DNA of 64,000 nucleotides, taken from assembly GCA_964459845.1 (NCBI GenBank), contig CAYWOC010000002.1, positions 108,999 through 172,998 on the forward strand. Direction: 5' to 3'. The notes under the pieces were generated by a model that was given only the letters and a program-made list of their open reading frames with translations, made no database searches and was not told where the DNA came from. Made by a program: the position numbers and the translations under genes. The stretch's first letter is position 1. Every line of letters begins with the position of its first letter. Shown here piece by piece: positions 53,003-61,848 of the stretch. This DNA is from CALZFJ01 sp964459845 (GTDB taxonomy: Bacteria; Bacteroidota; Bacteroidia; Bacteroidales; Muribaculaceae).

Positions 53003-53908
53003 ATGGAACTACGACAACTACGCGTATTCATCAAAGCTGCCGAGACGCTTAACTTTTCGGAGGGGGCAAAAGCCTTGTATATGACGCAAAGTTCTTTCTC
53101 CCAAAACATAAAGCAACTGGAAGATGAGCTGAAAATTCAGCTCTTCTACCGCAACAGCCATGAGGTGGTGCTGACCGAAGCTGGCAAGGAATTGCTGCCC
53201 TACGCCCGCAAGACCATACAGCAGTCGGAGAACTGCATCAACCTTATGAACGACATCAACAAGCTGCAATGCGGCACTCTCGACATAGGAGTGACGCACT
53301 CGTTCAGCCAGATTAACGCTGCCACACTTGCCGAATTTATGAAAGCTTATCCTTCGATTAAGCTGAACATTATATACAAGACTATGGGAGAGCTGTTTGA
53401 CCTGCTTATGCAGCGCAAACTCGATTTCGTGCTATCCTACAAACCTCTCGGAAGCTATCCGCAGATAGAGTCGCACATCATATTTGAAGACCACTTGTCG
53501 CTAATCGTAAACGACAAGCATCCGCTTGCCAATGCCAAGAAAGTGCGTCTTGAGGATTTGCACAACTATCAGCTCATTCTTCCCGCCAAAGGTCTGCAGG
53601 CCCGGAATGCGCTCGACCGCATTCTTGAGGAGAACAACATCGACCTTGAGGCCCGTGTAATCTTCAATCAGGTCACCCCTCTCCTGCGCATGGTGCGCAA
53701 GCATCAGCTTGCCACTATCCTGTCAAGCACGGCTGTTAATCTCGACCCCGACTTGAAGTCGATTCCCATCGACTGCCCGCACTGCGAGATGGAAGGCTCA
53801 TTCCACATATTGAAAGACTCCTACCGCAAAGAGTCGGCTAAAGAGTTTATTCGCATCCTCATCGAGACCGACGAAGTGCGGAAGCTCCGTGGCAAGTGGC
53901 TTATGTAG
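53003..53908 (+). CDS. LysR family transcription regulator
   Basis: Regulator of 301 residues. The N-terminal helix-turn-helix is complete (MELRQLRVFIKAAETLNFSEGAKALYMTQSSFSQNIKQLEDEL). The rest follows the two-lobed periplasmic-binding-like effector domain (GTLDIGVTHSF, DFVLSYKPL, LSLIVNDKHPLA), as in CynR/CysB-type proteins. A possible -7 element (TAAATTTG, 52973-52980) lies 22 bp upstream. The genes it controls are not evident; the exporter pair just upstream on the same strand may be among them. Confidence 0.88.
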   Translation: MELRQLRVFIKAAETLNFSEGAKALYMTQSSFSQNIKQLEDELKIQLFYRNSHEVVLTEAGKELLPYARKTIQQSENCINLMNDINKLQCGTLDIGVTHSFSQINAATLAEFMKAYPSIKLNIIYKTMGELFDLLMQRKLDFVLSYKPLGSYPQIESHIIFEDHLSLIVNDKHPLANAKKVRLEDLHNYQLILPAKGLQARNALDRILEENNIDLEARVIFNQVTPLLRMVRKHQLATILSSTAVNLDPDLKSIPIDCPHCEMEGSFHILKDSYRKESAKEFIRILIETDEVRKLRGKWLM

Positions 53909-54062
53909 CGCACCATCTGAAAATGTTCTTTGAATACAATCTTTTTTATTTCTACAAATACAGTCAAAACATTTATCGAATGCCATCCATTGATATAGGG
54001 ACTTTATTGAGGATGGCACTAATCTTACTTTAAGTACTATATCGAAAAGCACACTCTGAAAG
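53909..54062. other. Leader to the 54063 terminator
   Basis: No gene was seen here. The 8-base arms TGCCATCC and GGATGGCA near 53981 and 54012 can pair across about 26 bases. It may be the 3' untranslated end of the LysR transcript. Confidence 0.35.
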
Positions 54063-54103
54063 AAAAGTTGCAAGAGCCTCACAATAGGCTCAATGCAGCT
54101 TTT
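54063..54103 (+). terminator. Strong intrinsic terminator downstream of the LysR gene
   Basis: A stem of about 17 bp (54063-54079 with 54086-54103, one small bulge and a G-U pair) and a 6-base loop, followed by a T-rich tail (CTTTTTCTTTTTTTGC). It is 155 bp after the LysR stop. Confidence 0.8.
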
Positions 54104-54462
54104 TCTTTTTTTGCTTATAATATTTATGAATCTTCGCAGCAGCATTGCGCAAAGAAGCCGGTGGCTGTGATGTCCATCGGCTTCTCGGATATTTGAATTG
54201 CCTATTGTATCTGCTTTCATTAATTGTCATTCTCTTCTATCGTGTTTTCTTTTTCATAGTTTTCTGCGGTTTCAGCAGTTTTTAAATTGAGATTCTACAT
54301 TTTAATCATTTGGTAAATACATAGGGCAACATAGTACACTCGCATGCCAACAAAGCACTTCTTCTTAACACTAAAATTCTCATCTTCAATTCTATACAGG
54401 CAAAGTTATAGCTTATATAGCCAAACTCCAAATTTTCATGTCGCTTATTTTCAAACAAATAC
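54104..54462. other. Structured noncoding stretch between the LysR terminator and glnS terminator
   Basis: It holds a small hairpin (CGCA 54135-54138 with TGCG 54146-54149) and an 11-bp stem with one G-U (54154-54164 with 54174-54184, 9-base loop). No credible gene was found; short frames on the minus strand lack gene-like features. The clustered stems could be part of a small RNA, but nothing identifies a family. Confidence 0.35.
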
Positions 54463-54504
54463 AAAAAATACGACCAATAGGTCAGAAATTCCGACATATT
54501 GGTC
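54463..54504 (-). terminator. Terminator of glnS (33-bp near-perfect dyad)
   Basis: A dyad centred at 54488 pairs GACCAATA (54472-54479) with TATTGGTC (54497-54504), plus inner GTC/GAC and GAA/TTC pairs, with only two mismatched positions. On the minus strand it is followed by GTATTTTTTG, as in an intrinsic terminator. The symmetry also fits a protein-binding site. Confidence 0.65.
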
Positions 54505-54605
54505 ATATTTTATCAATATTTTAATAGTCAAGCTATTAACTCAATTATCATATAAAGGCTTATAACTTTTATCTCAAATCAGTCATTACGCTGTGAGCAG
54601 CTATA

Positions 54606-56309
54606 TTATTTCTTTTGAGCCTTTGCCCAGCTATCTTTCAGTGATATCGTGCGGTTGAACACAAGATTGCCATCTTTTGAATCCGGATCGACTGTGAAAT
54701 ATCCGATGCGCTGGAATTGGTAATGGTCGCCCACTTTGGCAGTCTCAGCAAGATAAGGCTCCACTTTCACATTCTTAACCACCTTTAGAGATTCTGGATT
54801 AAGCAGTTCGCGGAAATCCTTCTCTTTCTCTTCCGATGGATTTTCCACCATAAACAAGCGGTCGTAGAGGCGCACTTCCACATCCTTGCAATGCTCCACC
54901 GACACCCAGTGCAGCGTACCCTTAACCTTGCGGTCACTTCCAGGCATACCGCTTCTCGACTCTGGATCGTATTCACAATATATTTCCTCAATGTTGCCAT
55001 CTGCATCCTTCTTGCAACCAGTGCATTTCACGATATAAGCCGCCTTCAGGCGCACTTCCTTATCGGGAGCCATGCGGAAATACTTCTTCGATGGATTCTC
55101 CATAAAGTCGGCACGCTCAATGTATATTTCGCGGCTGAATGGCATCTCATGAGTTCCTGCAGTCTCATCCTCCGGATTGTTCTCGATAGTCACCATCTCA
55201 GTCTTTCCTTCAGGATAATTTGTGATAACCACCTTCACCGGGTCGAGAACTGCGCTCACGCGGTTGGCACGCTTGTTCAAGTCTTCGCGTATGCTGTGCT
55301 CAAGCAGCGAGATGTCGTTGAGAGCCTCGTATGTAGTATATCCGATATTGCCGATGAAAGCCTTAATTGACTCGGGCGTGTATCCACGGCGACGCAAGCC
55401 GCAAATAGTAGGCATACGAGGGTCGTCCCATCCAGCCACAAGCCCCTCTTTCACGAGCTGAAGCAGCTTGCGCTTGCTCATCACAGTGTATGTGAGGTTC
55501 AATCGGTTGAACTCAATCTGACGTGGGCAATAGCTGTCGTCGGCAAGTTCTTTAACGAAATATTCATATAGAGGACGGTGAGGCACAAACTCAAGTGTAC
55601 AGATAGAGTGCGTCACGCCTTCAAAATAATCGCTCTGTCCGTGGGCAAAATCATACATTGGATAAACTTTCCAAGTAGTGCCTGTGCGGTGGTGCGGTGT
55701 CTTGATGATGCGGTACATTATAGGGTCGCGGAAATGCATATTTGACGAAGCCATATCTATCTTCGCACGAAGCACGCGAGAGCCTTCATCAAATTCTCCC
55801 TTGTTCATACGCTCAAACAGGTCGAGGTTCTCCTCCACCGAACGGTCACGGTAAGGACTGTTCACACCGGGTGTTGTAGGCGTTCCTTTCTGCTCGGCAA
55901 TCTGCTCCGAAGTCTGGTCATCGACGTATGCCTTACCCTCTTTTATAAGTCTTATGGCAAGGTCGTAGAGCTTTGGGAAATAGTCGGAAGCATAATATTC
56001 GCGGTCTCCCCAATCAAATCCGAGCCACTTGATATCCTCCTTGATTGATTCCACATATTCCACATCTTCTTTGGTAGGGTTGGTATCATCGAAGCGAAGA
56101 TTGCAAGTTCCGCCAAACATTTCAGCCACGCCAAAGTCCATACAGAAAGCCTTTGCGTGTCCTATGTGCAAATATCCGTTTGGCTCAGGAGGGAAACGTG
56201 TGCTCAATCGTCCACCGTTCTTTCCTGCTTTCAGATCATCAGCAATAATTTGCTGAACGAAATTCAATCCCTTCTTTTCTGTGGGATTTGTCTCTTGATT
56301 CTCTGCCAT
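54606..56309 (-). CDS. glnS: Glutaminyl-tRNA synthetase
   Basis: Class I aminoacyl-tRNA synthetase of 567 residues that charges tRNA-Gln directly. The ATP-site motif appears as PNGYLHIGHAKAF with HIGH at residues 52-55, and KMSKS appears as VMSKRKLL near 276. The RFDDTNP segment and the GlnRS-specific anticodon-binding beta barrels (PEGKTEMVTIENNPEDE and the C-terminal region ending ISLKDSWAKAQ) are complete. It sits alone with its own promoter region, which carries a 55-bp duplication, and its own terminator. Confidence 0.97.
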   Translation of the reverse strand: MAENQETNPTEKKGLNFVQQIIADDLKAGKNGGRLSTRFPPEPNGYLHIGHAKAFCMDFGVAEMFGGTCNLRFDDTNPTKEDVEYVESIKEDIKWLGFDWGDREYYASDYFPKLYDLAIRLIKEGKAYVDDQTSEQIAEQKGTPTTPGVNSPYRDRSVEENLDLFERMNKGEFDEGSRVLRAKIDMASSNMHFRDPIMYRIIKTPHHRTGTTWKVYPMYDFAHGQSDYFEGVTHSICTLEFVPHRPLYEYFVKELADDSYCPRQIEFNRLNLTYTVMSKRKLLQLVKEGLVAGWDDPRMPTICGLRRRGYTPESIKAFIGNIGYTTYEALNDISLLEHSIREDLNKRANRVSAVLDPVKVVITNYPEGKTEMVTIENNPEDETAGTHEMPFSREIYIERADFMENPSKKYFRMAPDKEVRLKAAYIVKCTGCKKDADGNIEEIYCEYDPESRSGMPGSDRKVKGTLHWVSVEHCKDVEVRLYDRLFMVENPSEEKEKDFRELLNPESLKVVKNVKVEPYLAETAKVGDHYQFQRIGYFTVDPDSKDGNLVFNRTISLKDSWAKAQKK

Positions 56310-56343
56310 ATAATTCTTATATTGTTTAATTTTTATTTCTTAT

Positions 56344-56474
56344 ATATTTTTGCCGCCGTGCAACTTAGCTCCTACAAAGATAATGCAAACCGAATGTAAA
56401 ACATATCAAGTTTACTTGAATATTTTTGCTGAGGTGCAGCTTATGTTATGCAAAGATAATGCAAATCGTATGTA
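56344..56474. repeat. Imperfect 55-bp direct repeat carrying two -7 boxes upstream of glnS
   Basis: Copies at 56344-56398 and 56420-56474 are offset by exactly 76 bp without gaps. Both contain CAAAGATAATGCAAA, the minus-strand complement of TATCTTTG, and flanking bases (ATATTTTTGC, GTGCA, CTTA) also match. This duplicates the glnS promoter area. Confidence 0.85.
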
Positions 56475-56482
56475 TATACAAA
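56451..56482 (-). promoter_or_regulatory. Distal promoter of glnS
   Basis: On the minus strand TTTG (56482-56479), 20 bp, then TATCTTTG (56458-56451), an excellent match. The second copy of the -7 box at 56375-56382 lies nearer the gene and lacks an equally good -33. Confidence 0.72.
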
Positions 56483-56502
56483 AGCTATCTTGCTATTTTA
56501 TT

Positions 56503-57648
56503 CTATTCTGAATAAACTGCCTTCGGCAATTCGCGGCAATTATAGCGTGAAGCCATGATTTCGCCATAAGCTCCAGCCGAACGCAGCGCAAGCATATCGC
56601 CACGATGTGTCACAGCAAGATGCTCATCGGTGCCGAAACAGTCACTCGACTCACACACTGGTCCCACTACGTCATAAATGTCGGTAGTCTGAGTATCGGC
56701 TGTGATATTCTCTATCTTGTGATGTGCCTGATATAATGCCGGGCGTATCAAGTCGGTCATACCCGCATCCACTATCACGAATTTCTTCACCGAACCGCAC
56801 TTCACATACGTCACTCGCGTAATCAATGCTCCGCATTGTGCCACCACCGAGCGTCCAAGCTCAAAATGCAGTTCCTGTCCTTCACGCAGCTTCATATGCT
56901 TCTTGAATGTATCGAAATAAGCCTTGAAGTCGGTTATGGCAGCCCCATCGGGATTATCATAATCGATGCCGAGACCACCGCCCACATTGATTGTGGTCAG
57001 CTTCACTCCTCTGTTTTCAAGCTGGTCTTGAAGTTGGTTCACCTTATCACACAGCATCACGAATGGTGCTGTGTCGAGAATCTGCGAGCCTATATGGAAA
57101 TGCAGCCCGCACAATTTCACATTCGGCATCTTCAATGTGGTCTCAATCACGCTTTCAAGCTGGTCGAGATTCACGCCAAACTTGTTTTCGCTAAGCCCTG
57201 TGGTTATGTACTTGTGAGTGTGTGCGTCAATATTGGGGTTCACCCTTATCGCCACATTCATCACTTTGCCTTTCTTGACAGCAAGCTCGTTTATCACTTC
57301 CATCTCAGGCAGCGACTCAACGTTGAAGCACAATATGTCGTTGTCGATTCCGGCATTTATCTCCTTATCGGTCTTGCCGACACCTGCAAAAACGATTTTT
57401 CCGCCTTCAAAACCGGCATCAACCGCCGCTTTCAGCTCACCGCCGCTCACGCAATCCACACCAAGCCCGGCATCCCTGATTGTCTTCAATATGCGCTCAT
57501 TGGCATTTGCCTTGATTGCGTAATGCACCTTATATGGCACGCCAGCTGTGTTGGCATTAATCTCTTTAAGCGTGGCTTTGAGCAAATCGAGGTCGTAATA
57601 ATAAAACGGGGTCTCTATATCCTTAAACTTTGAAATCGGGAATATCAT
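56503..57648 (-). CDS. lysA: Diaminopimelate decarboxylase
   Basis: PLP enzyme of 381 residues that converts meso-diaminopimelate to L-lysine. The PLP lysine lies in HYAIKANAN (Lys46), the phosphate-binding Gly loop in INVGGGLGIDYD near 220, and the substrate Cys-Glu-Ser in GPVCESSDCFG near 330. The HFHIGSQI motif is also present. It is 33 bp after the aspartokinase gene, so the first and last steps of lysine synthesis are encoded together. The domain order is alanine-racemase-like barrel, then beta domain, as expected. Confidence 0.95.
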   Translation of the reverse strand: MIFPISKFKDIETPFYYYDLDLLKATLKEINANTAGVPYKVHYAIKANANERILKTIRDAGLGVDCVSGGELKAAVDAGFEGGKIVFAGVGKTDKEINAGIDNDILCFNVESLPEMEVINELAVKKGKVMNVAIRVNPNIDAHTHKYITTGLSENKFGVNLDQLESVIETTLKMPNVKLCGLHFHIGSQILDTAPFVMLCDKVNQLQDQLENRGVKLTTINVGGGLGIDYDNPDGAAITDFKAYFDTFKKHMKLREGQELHFELGRSVVAQCGALITRVTYVKCGSVKKFVIVDAGMTDLIRPALYQAHHKIENITADTQTTDIYDVVGPVCESSDCFGTDEHLAVTHRGDMLALRSAGAYGEIMASRYNCRELPKAVYSE

Positions 57649-57681
57649 ATATTTTTCTTTATCTTGAGTTGCGTGATTGGT

Positions 57682-59007
57682 TTATTTTTTGTTTTTGAAT
57701 AAATGGTCGCTCAGAAGATTCAAAGCTCTCACCTTGTCCTCCTTCTTCACGAGGAATGATATATTGTAGTTGCTTCCGCCATACGAAATCATTCTCACCG
57801 GCACATCCCTGATAGCTTCAAGAGCCTTAGCCTCCAAACCCTTGTTGTGCCATTCAAGGTCGCCTACCACACATATTATCACCATATCCCGATCCACCGT
57901 TACGGTTCCGAATTTTTTCAGCTCGTCAAGGATATTGTCGAGGTTTTTCTCGCTGTCGATTGTCACCGACACACCGACCTCCGATGTGGCTATCATATCG
58001 ATGGAAGTCTTATAGGTCTCAAATATCTCAAACACTTTGCGCAGGAATCCGTAAGCAAGAAGCCTCCTTCCCGATTTTATCTTTATGGCTATTATATTGT
58101 CCTTTGCCGCCACAGCTTTGGCATCACCAGTACCGTCGTCGGTGGTGTGGATGAGTGTGCCTTTAGCATCGGGACACATGGTATTGAGCAGACGCACCGG
58201 TATATTGTTCAGCTTTGCCGGATACACACATGTGGGATGCAGGATTTTCGCTCCGAAATACGCAAGTTCGGCAGCCTCCTCAAAATCAAGCTCCTCCACA
58301 GGCTCGGTTCCCTCAACAAATCTTGGGTCGTTGTTGTGCATTCCGTCGATGTCGGTCCAAATCTCCACCTCATCGGCATTGACTGCCGCACCCACGAGCG
58401 ACGCACTGTAGTCGCTGCCTCCGCGCTGCAAGTTGTCAATCTCACCGTATGCATTTCGGCAGATATAGCCCTGGGTTATATATATTTCAGCATCAGCATA
58501 TTTGTCCAATAGGGCAAGCAGCTTCTGCTTTATGTATTGAGTGTCTGGCTCACCGTTATTGTCAGTACGCACATAGTCGAGAGCCGGAAGCAGAACCGAT
58601 TTCACACCTTGTGATTGCAGATAAATGTTCATCATGGCTGTGGACATCAGTTCGCCTTGTGCAAGTATCTCCTTCTCCTCGAAGACAGTGAAATTATTTT
58701 TTGTGAATGAGCGTATGTAATTGAAGCACGCCTTTATCTCCGTCACAGCAGATTCGCGGTCGGCATCCTTGTCAAACAGTTCTTGAATGGTTCTGAAATA
58801 TTTGTTCTCAAGTGTATTGATTGTCTCCTTTGCGCCGTCGATATTCTGCTTGTAGAGATAATCCGAAATCTCAACAAGGGTATTGGTAGTACCCGACATT
58901 GCCGACAGTACGACAATGTTCTTGCCACGTTCCATGACCAACTTGGCAACATTCTTTATTCTTTCTGCGGAGCCAACCGAAGTGCCTCCAAATTTCAAAA
59001 CCTTCAT
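57682..59007 (-). CDS. lysC: Aspartokinase
   Basis: Aspartate kinase of 441 residues, first step of the lysine, threonine and methionine pathway. The N-terminus reads MKVLKFGGTSVGSAERI, the kinase signature; LQRGGSDYSASLVGAAV near 208 and the EIWTDIDGMHNNDPR stretch near 228 complete the catalytic core. The C-terminal 130 residues form two ACT domains (IDMIATSEVGVSVTID, VICVVGDLE) that bind the feedback amino acid. No fused homoserine dehydrogenase is present. Coupling to lysA suggests lysine-type control; which amino acid inhibits it is not clear. Confidence 0.95.
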   Translation of the reverse strand: MKVLKFGGTSVGSAERIKNVAKLVMERGKNIVVLSAMSGTTNTLVEISDYLYKQNIDGAKETINTLENKYFRTIQELFDKDADRESAVTEIKACFNYIRSFTKNNFTVFEEKEILAQGELMSTAMMNIYLQSQGVKSVLLPALDYVRTDNNGEPDTQYIKQKLLALLDKYADAEIYITQGYICRNAYGEIDNLQRGGSDYSASLVGAAVNADEVEIWTDIDGMHNNDPRFVEGTEPVEELDFEEAAELAYFGAKILHPTCVYPAKLNNIPVRLLNTMCPDAKGTLIHTTDDGTGDAKAVAAKDNIIAIKIKSGRRLLAYGFLRKVFEIFETYKTSIDMIATSEVGVSVTIDSEKNLDNILDELKKFGTVTVDRDMVIICVVGDLEWHNKGLEAKALEAIRDVPVRMISYGGSNYNISFLVKKEDKVRALNLLSDHLFKNKK

Positions 59008-59034
59008 TCGACTTTCGATATATTAAAATTCTTG

Positions 59035-59042
59035 CAAAATTA
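59035..59042 (-). promoter_or_regulatory. Possible internal -7 element before lysC
   Basis: TAATTTTG on the minus strand, 28 bp upstream of lysC and just downstream of the FtsE-like gene. No clear -33 was seen. Confidence 0.35.
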
Positions 59043-59064
59043 CAAAAAATCCCGCACACATTAA

Positions 59065-59730
59065 TCAGCACTCCACCAATTTTTTACTCTCGCATTTCAT
59101 AACCCTTCCCGGGAAACGGTCTATCAGTTGAGTGTTATGCGTAGCCATGACCACCGTGGTGCCATTGGCCGATATGTCATGCAGCAGTGCCACAATCTGC
59201 TCGCTGGTCTCAGGGTCGAGGTTGCCGGTAGGCTCGTCGGCGAGTATCAAGCTTGGGGTATTGAGCAGTGCACGGGCTATGACTATGCGCTGCTGCTCAC
59301 CGCCCGACAGCTCATGTGGCATCTTATAAGACTTCTTACGCATCCCAACCTGCATCAGCACCTCGTCGATGCGGCTGCCGATATCGTTTTTGCGCTTCCA
59401 CCCGGTGGCTTTAAGCACAAATTCAAGATTGTCATACACCGAGCGGTCGGTGAGTAGCTGGAAGTCTTGAAACACTATCCCGAGCTGCCGGCGCAGCATT
59501 GGCACCTGCTTTGGCTTTATCGCATCTATGCTGTATTCAAGCACCCTCGCTTCTCCTGCCACTATAGGCACTTCGGCATACATCGTCTTGAGCAGACTGC
59601 TCTTTCCGCTGCCAACACGTCCTATCAGATACACAAAATCGCCTTTCTCCAAGCTGAATGTGACGTTTTTCAGTACCACAAGCTCTTTCCGGGCGACCAG
59701 CACGCCACGGTAATCAACAATTTTCGTCAT
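59065..59730 (-). CDS. FtsE-like ABC ATPase
   Basis: ATPase of 221 residues of the FtsE/LolD class. Walker A appears as GRVGSGKSSLL near residue 37, the Q-loop in GIVFQDFQLL, the signature LSGGEQQRIVIAR near 140, and Walker B ILADEPTGNLDP near 160. The likely role is FtsE, which with FtsX controls wall hydrolases at the division site. No FtsX gene lies next to it, so identity rests on length and motif alone. The start overlaps the end of hisIE by 17 bp, which implies coupled translation. Confidence 0.8.
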   Translation of the reverse strand: MTKIVDYRGVLVARKELVVLKNVTFSLEKGDFVYLIGRVGSGKSSLLKTMYAEVPIVAGEARVLEYSIDAIKPKQVPMLRRQLGIVFQDFQLLTDRSVYDNLEFVLKATGWKRKNDIGSRIDEVLMQVGMRKKSYKMPHELSGGEQQRIVIARALLNTPSLILADEPTGNLDPETSEQIVALLHDISANGTTVVMATHNTQLIDRFPGRVMKCESKKLVEC

Positions 59731-60343
59731 ATTCCTTCTTGGTCTTGTGATGACGCTGGTGCAACGCTTCTGCCAGCTCCTCTATGCGACGACCTTTTGC
59801 CGTGAGAAGCACAATGAGGTGATACAGCAAGTCGGATGCCTCATACATCATTCTTCCGTCGGTGCCGTTGGTGGCTTCAATCACCGTCTCCACAGCCTCT
59901 TCGCCCACTTTCTGCGCCATGCGGTTGATGCCGCTCTCAAACAGAGATGAGGTGTAAGACCCTTCCGGCATCTCTTTGTGACGCTGGTCAATGAAATCTT
60001 GCAGATAGCTCAAAAACTCTATGCCGAAACTATTGTCGTCGTTGAAGCATGTGGCAGTCCCTGTATGACATACTGGACCCTCTGGCACAACTTTTATAAG
60101 CAGCGTGTCCTTGTCGCAGTCTTCTTCTATCGACACCACATTAAGGAAATTTCCGCTCTCCTCACCTTTAGTCCAAAGACGGTTCTTGGTGCGGCTGAAA
60201 AAAGTAACCTTTTTTATTTCAAGTGTCTTTTCGTATGCTTCACGGTTCATAAATCCAAGCATAAGCACGTTCTTCGTGCGGCGGTCTTGTATGATTGCTG
60301 GGATAAGTCCTCCCATTTTGTCGAAGTCAAGTTCTTTTTCCAT
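59714..60343 (-). CDS. hisIE: Bifunctional phosphoribosyl-AMP cyclohydrolase/phosphoribosyl-ATP pyrophosphatase
   Basis: Fused histidine enzyme of 209 residues. The HisI part (residues 1-110) shows VLMLGFMNREA, FFSRTKNRLWTKGEESGN and the zinc-site residues DCDKDTLL and CHTGTATCF. The HisE part (residues 115-205) is a helical MazG-like pyrophosphatase with the metal-binding EEAVETVIEA motif and YEASDLLYHLIVLL. It performs steps 2 and 3 of histidine synthesis and lies 21 bp downstream of hisF. Confidence 0.95.
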   Translation of the reverse strand: MEKELDFDKMGGLIPAIIQDRRTKNVLMLGFMNREAYEKTLEIKKVTFFSRTKNRLWTKGEESGNFLNVVSIEEDCDKDTLLIKVVPEGPVCHTGTATCFNDDNSFGIEFLSYLQDFIDQRHKEMPEGSYTSSLFESGINRMAQKVGEEAVETVIEATNGTDGRMMYEASDLLYHLIVLLTAKGRRIEELAEALHQRHHKTKKEYDENC

Positions 60344-60364
60344 AATTCTTCTTAAATTGTTGTT

Positions 60365-61120
60365 TTATATTCTCACGTTTATTTCATTCTCACGCAGATA
60401 CGCCTTCAAGTCGGGTATTGCAATCTCATTGAAGTGAAACACACTTGCAGCAAGTGCGGCATCGGCATGTCCAGCGGTGAAGACATCCACAAAATGCTCA
60501 CGCGCTCCGCATCCACCAGAGGCTATCACCGGGATATGAAGCCGCTGCGACAGCTCGGCGAGAGCCTCACACGCAAACCCCTGCTTCACTCCATCGTGAT
60601 CCATGCTGGTAAACAGGATTTCGCCTGCACCTCGCTCTTGAGCCTCATGCGCCCATTCCATCAGCCTTCGACCAGTAGGCACTCTGCCACCATTAAGATA
60701 GCATATCCACTCTCCGTCGATGCAGTGGGCATCTATTGCAGCCACACACACCTGATTGCCGAAATTCCGTGCAATCTCGTCGATAAGCCATGGATTCTTT
60801 ATGGCTGCCGAATTTACAGACACCTTGTCGGCACCAGCCTCAAGCAGCCGCCCCACATCATCCACACAGCCAATACCGCCACCGACAGTGAACGGAATAC
60901 TCACATTCTCCGCCACGCGGCGCACCATATCGACAAATGTCGTCCGCCCCTCATAGGAAGCTGTGATGTCAAGAAACACCAGTTCGTCGGCACCGTCTTC
61001 GCTATATTTCTTGCCGAGAGCCACAGGGTCGCCGGCATCTTTGAAATTCACGAAGTTCACGCCTTTCACGGTCATTCCGTTCTTTACATCAAGACAGGGT
61101 ATTATTCGTTTTGCAAGCAT
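60365..61120 (-). CDS. hisF: Imidazole glycerol phosphate synthase, cyclase subunit
   Basis: TIM-barrel enzyme of 251 residues. It begins MLAKRIIPCLDVKNG with the catalytic Asp, has FTVGGGIGCVDDV near 75, SVNSAAIKNPWLI near 100, the second catalytic Asp in CVAAIDAH near 130, and VIASGGCGAREHF near 220. It closes the imidazole ring with HisH, whose gene lies two positions upstream. The start overlaps the end of hisA by 19 bp. Confidence 0.97.
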   Translation of the reverse strand: MLAKRIIPCLDVKNGMTVKGVNFVNFKDAGDPVALGKKYSEDGADELVFLDITASYEGRTTFVDMVRRVAENVSIPFTVGGGIGCVDDVGRLLEAGADKVSVNSAAIKNPWLIDEIARNFGNQVCVAAIDAHCIDGEWICYLNGGRVPTGRRLMEWAHEAQERGAGEILFTSMDHDGVKQGFACEALAELSQRLHIPVIASGGCGAREHFVDVFTAGHADAALAASVFHFNEIAIPDLKAYLRENEINVRI

Positions 61121-61848
61121 GTGCCAGTCATATTTATCTTCTCCAAATCCTTCATCGTGATACAGTTCTCATATATTGCCTTGCCCACTATCACAGCTGG
61201 TACACCGGCACGCTCAAGCCCGGCAATGTCCGACAACCTCCCCACACCGCCGCTCGCTATAAGATACAGCCGTGAGAATTTCTCAAGAATCTCGGTATAT
61301 AACTTTATCGATGGTCCTGTCAATGTTCCATCGCATGATATGTCGGTGCTGATTACCTGAGTAATTCCCTTCTGCACATATTCCTCTATGAATGGAATGA
61401 TGCTCTCATTGCTGCCTTTCTGCCAGCCGTCGGTAGCAATTTTTCCGTTGCGAGCGTCGGCACCGAGTATTATGCGCCGTGTGCCGTAGGTCTCGAGCCA
61501 CCGCTCGAATGTCGTCGGACTTTTCACCGCGATGCTGCCGCCAGTTATCTTCTCCGCCCCACATTCAAAGGCTATGCGCACATCTTCATCGCTTTTCAGT
61601 CCGCCGCCGAAGTCTATTTTCAAGTCGGTCTTTGTGGCAAGTAATTCGAGCGTGTTGTAATTGACGATGTGCTGCGACTTAGCCCCGTCGAGATCCACAA
61701 GATGCAGATGTCGGCACCCTGCATCCTCAAATGCACGCGCCACATCAAGCGGAGCATCACTATATTCACGCACTTGGTCATAGTCGCCTCGTGTCAGTCT
61801 CACGCATCGGCCTTCTATAAGGTCAATCGCTGGAATCACTTCAATCAT
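61102..61848 (-). CDS. hisA: Phosphoribosylformimino-5-aminoimidazole carboxamide ribotide isomerase
   Basis: TIM-barrel isomerase of 248 residues, fourth step of histidine synthesis. Its motifs are IEVIPAIDLIEGRCVRLTRGDY with the catalytic Asp8, KIDFGGGLKSDEDV near 77 and STDISCDGTLTGPS near 168, followed by IASGGVG near 195. It overlaps hisH by four bases (the classic ATGA type) and hisF by 19 bp, so the three are translationally coupled. Confidence 0.97.
   Translation of the reverse strand: MIEVIPAIDLIEGRCVRLTRGDYDQVREYSDAPLDVARAFEDAGCRHLHLVDLDGAKSQHIVNYNTLELLATKTDLKIDFGGGLKSDEDVRIAFECGAEKITGGSIAVKSPTTFERWLETYGTRRIILGADARNGKIATDGWQKGSNESIIPFIEEYVQKGITQVISTDISCDGTLTGPSIKLYTEILEKFSRLYLIASGGVGRLSDIAGLERAGVPAVIVGKAIYENCITMKDLEKINMTGTCLQNE

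Noticed and set aside
53798..54220. 140-codon minus-strand frame after the LysR gene
   Set aside because: It overlaps the LysR 3' end and includes the strong terminator hairpin; no motif or promoter.
60434..61360. 308-codon plus-strand frame
   Set aside because: Antisense to hisF and hisA, both with complete motifs; composition is that of a complementary frame.
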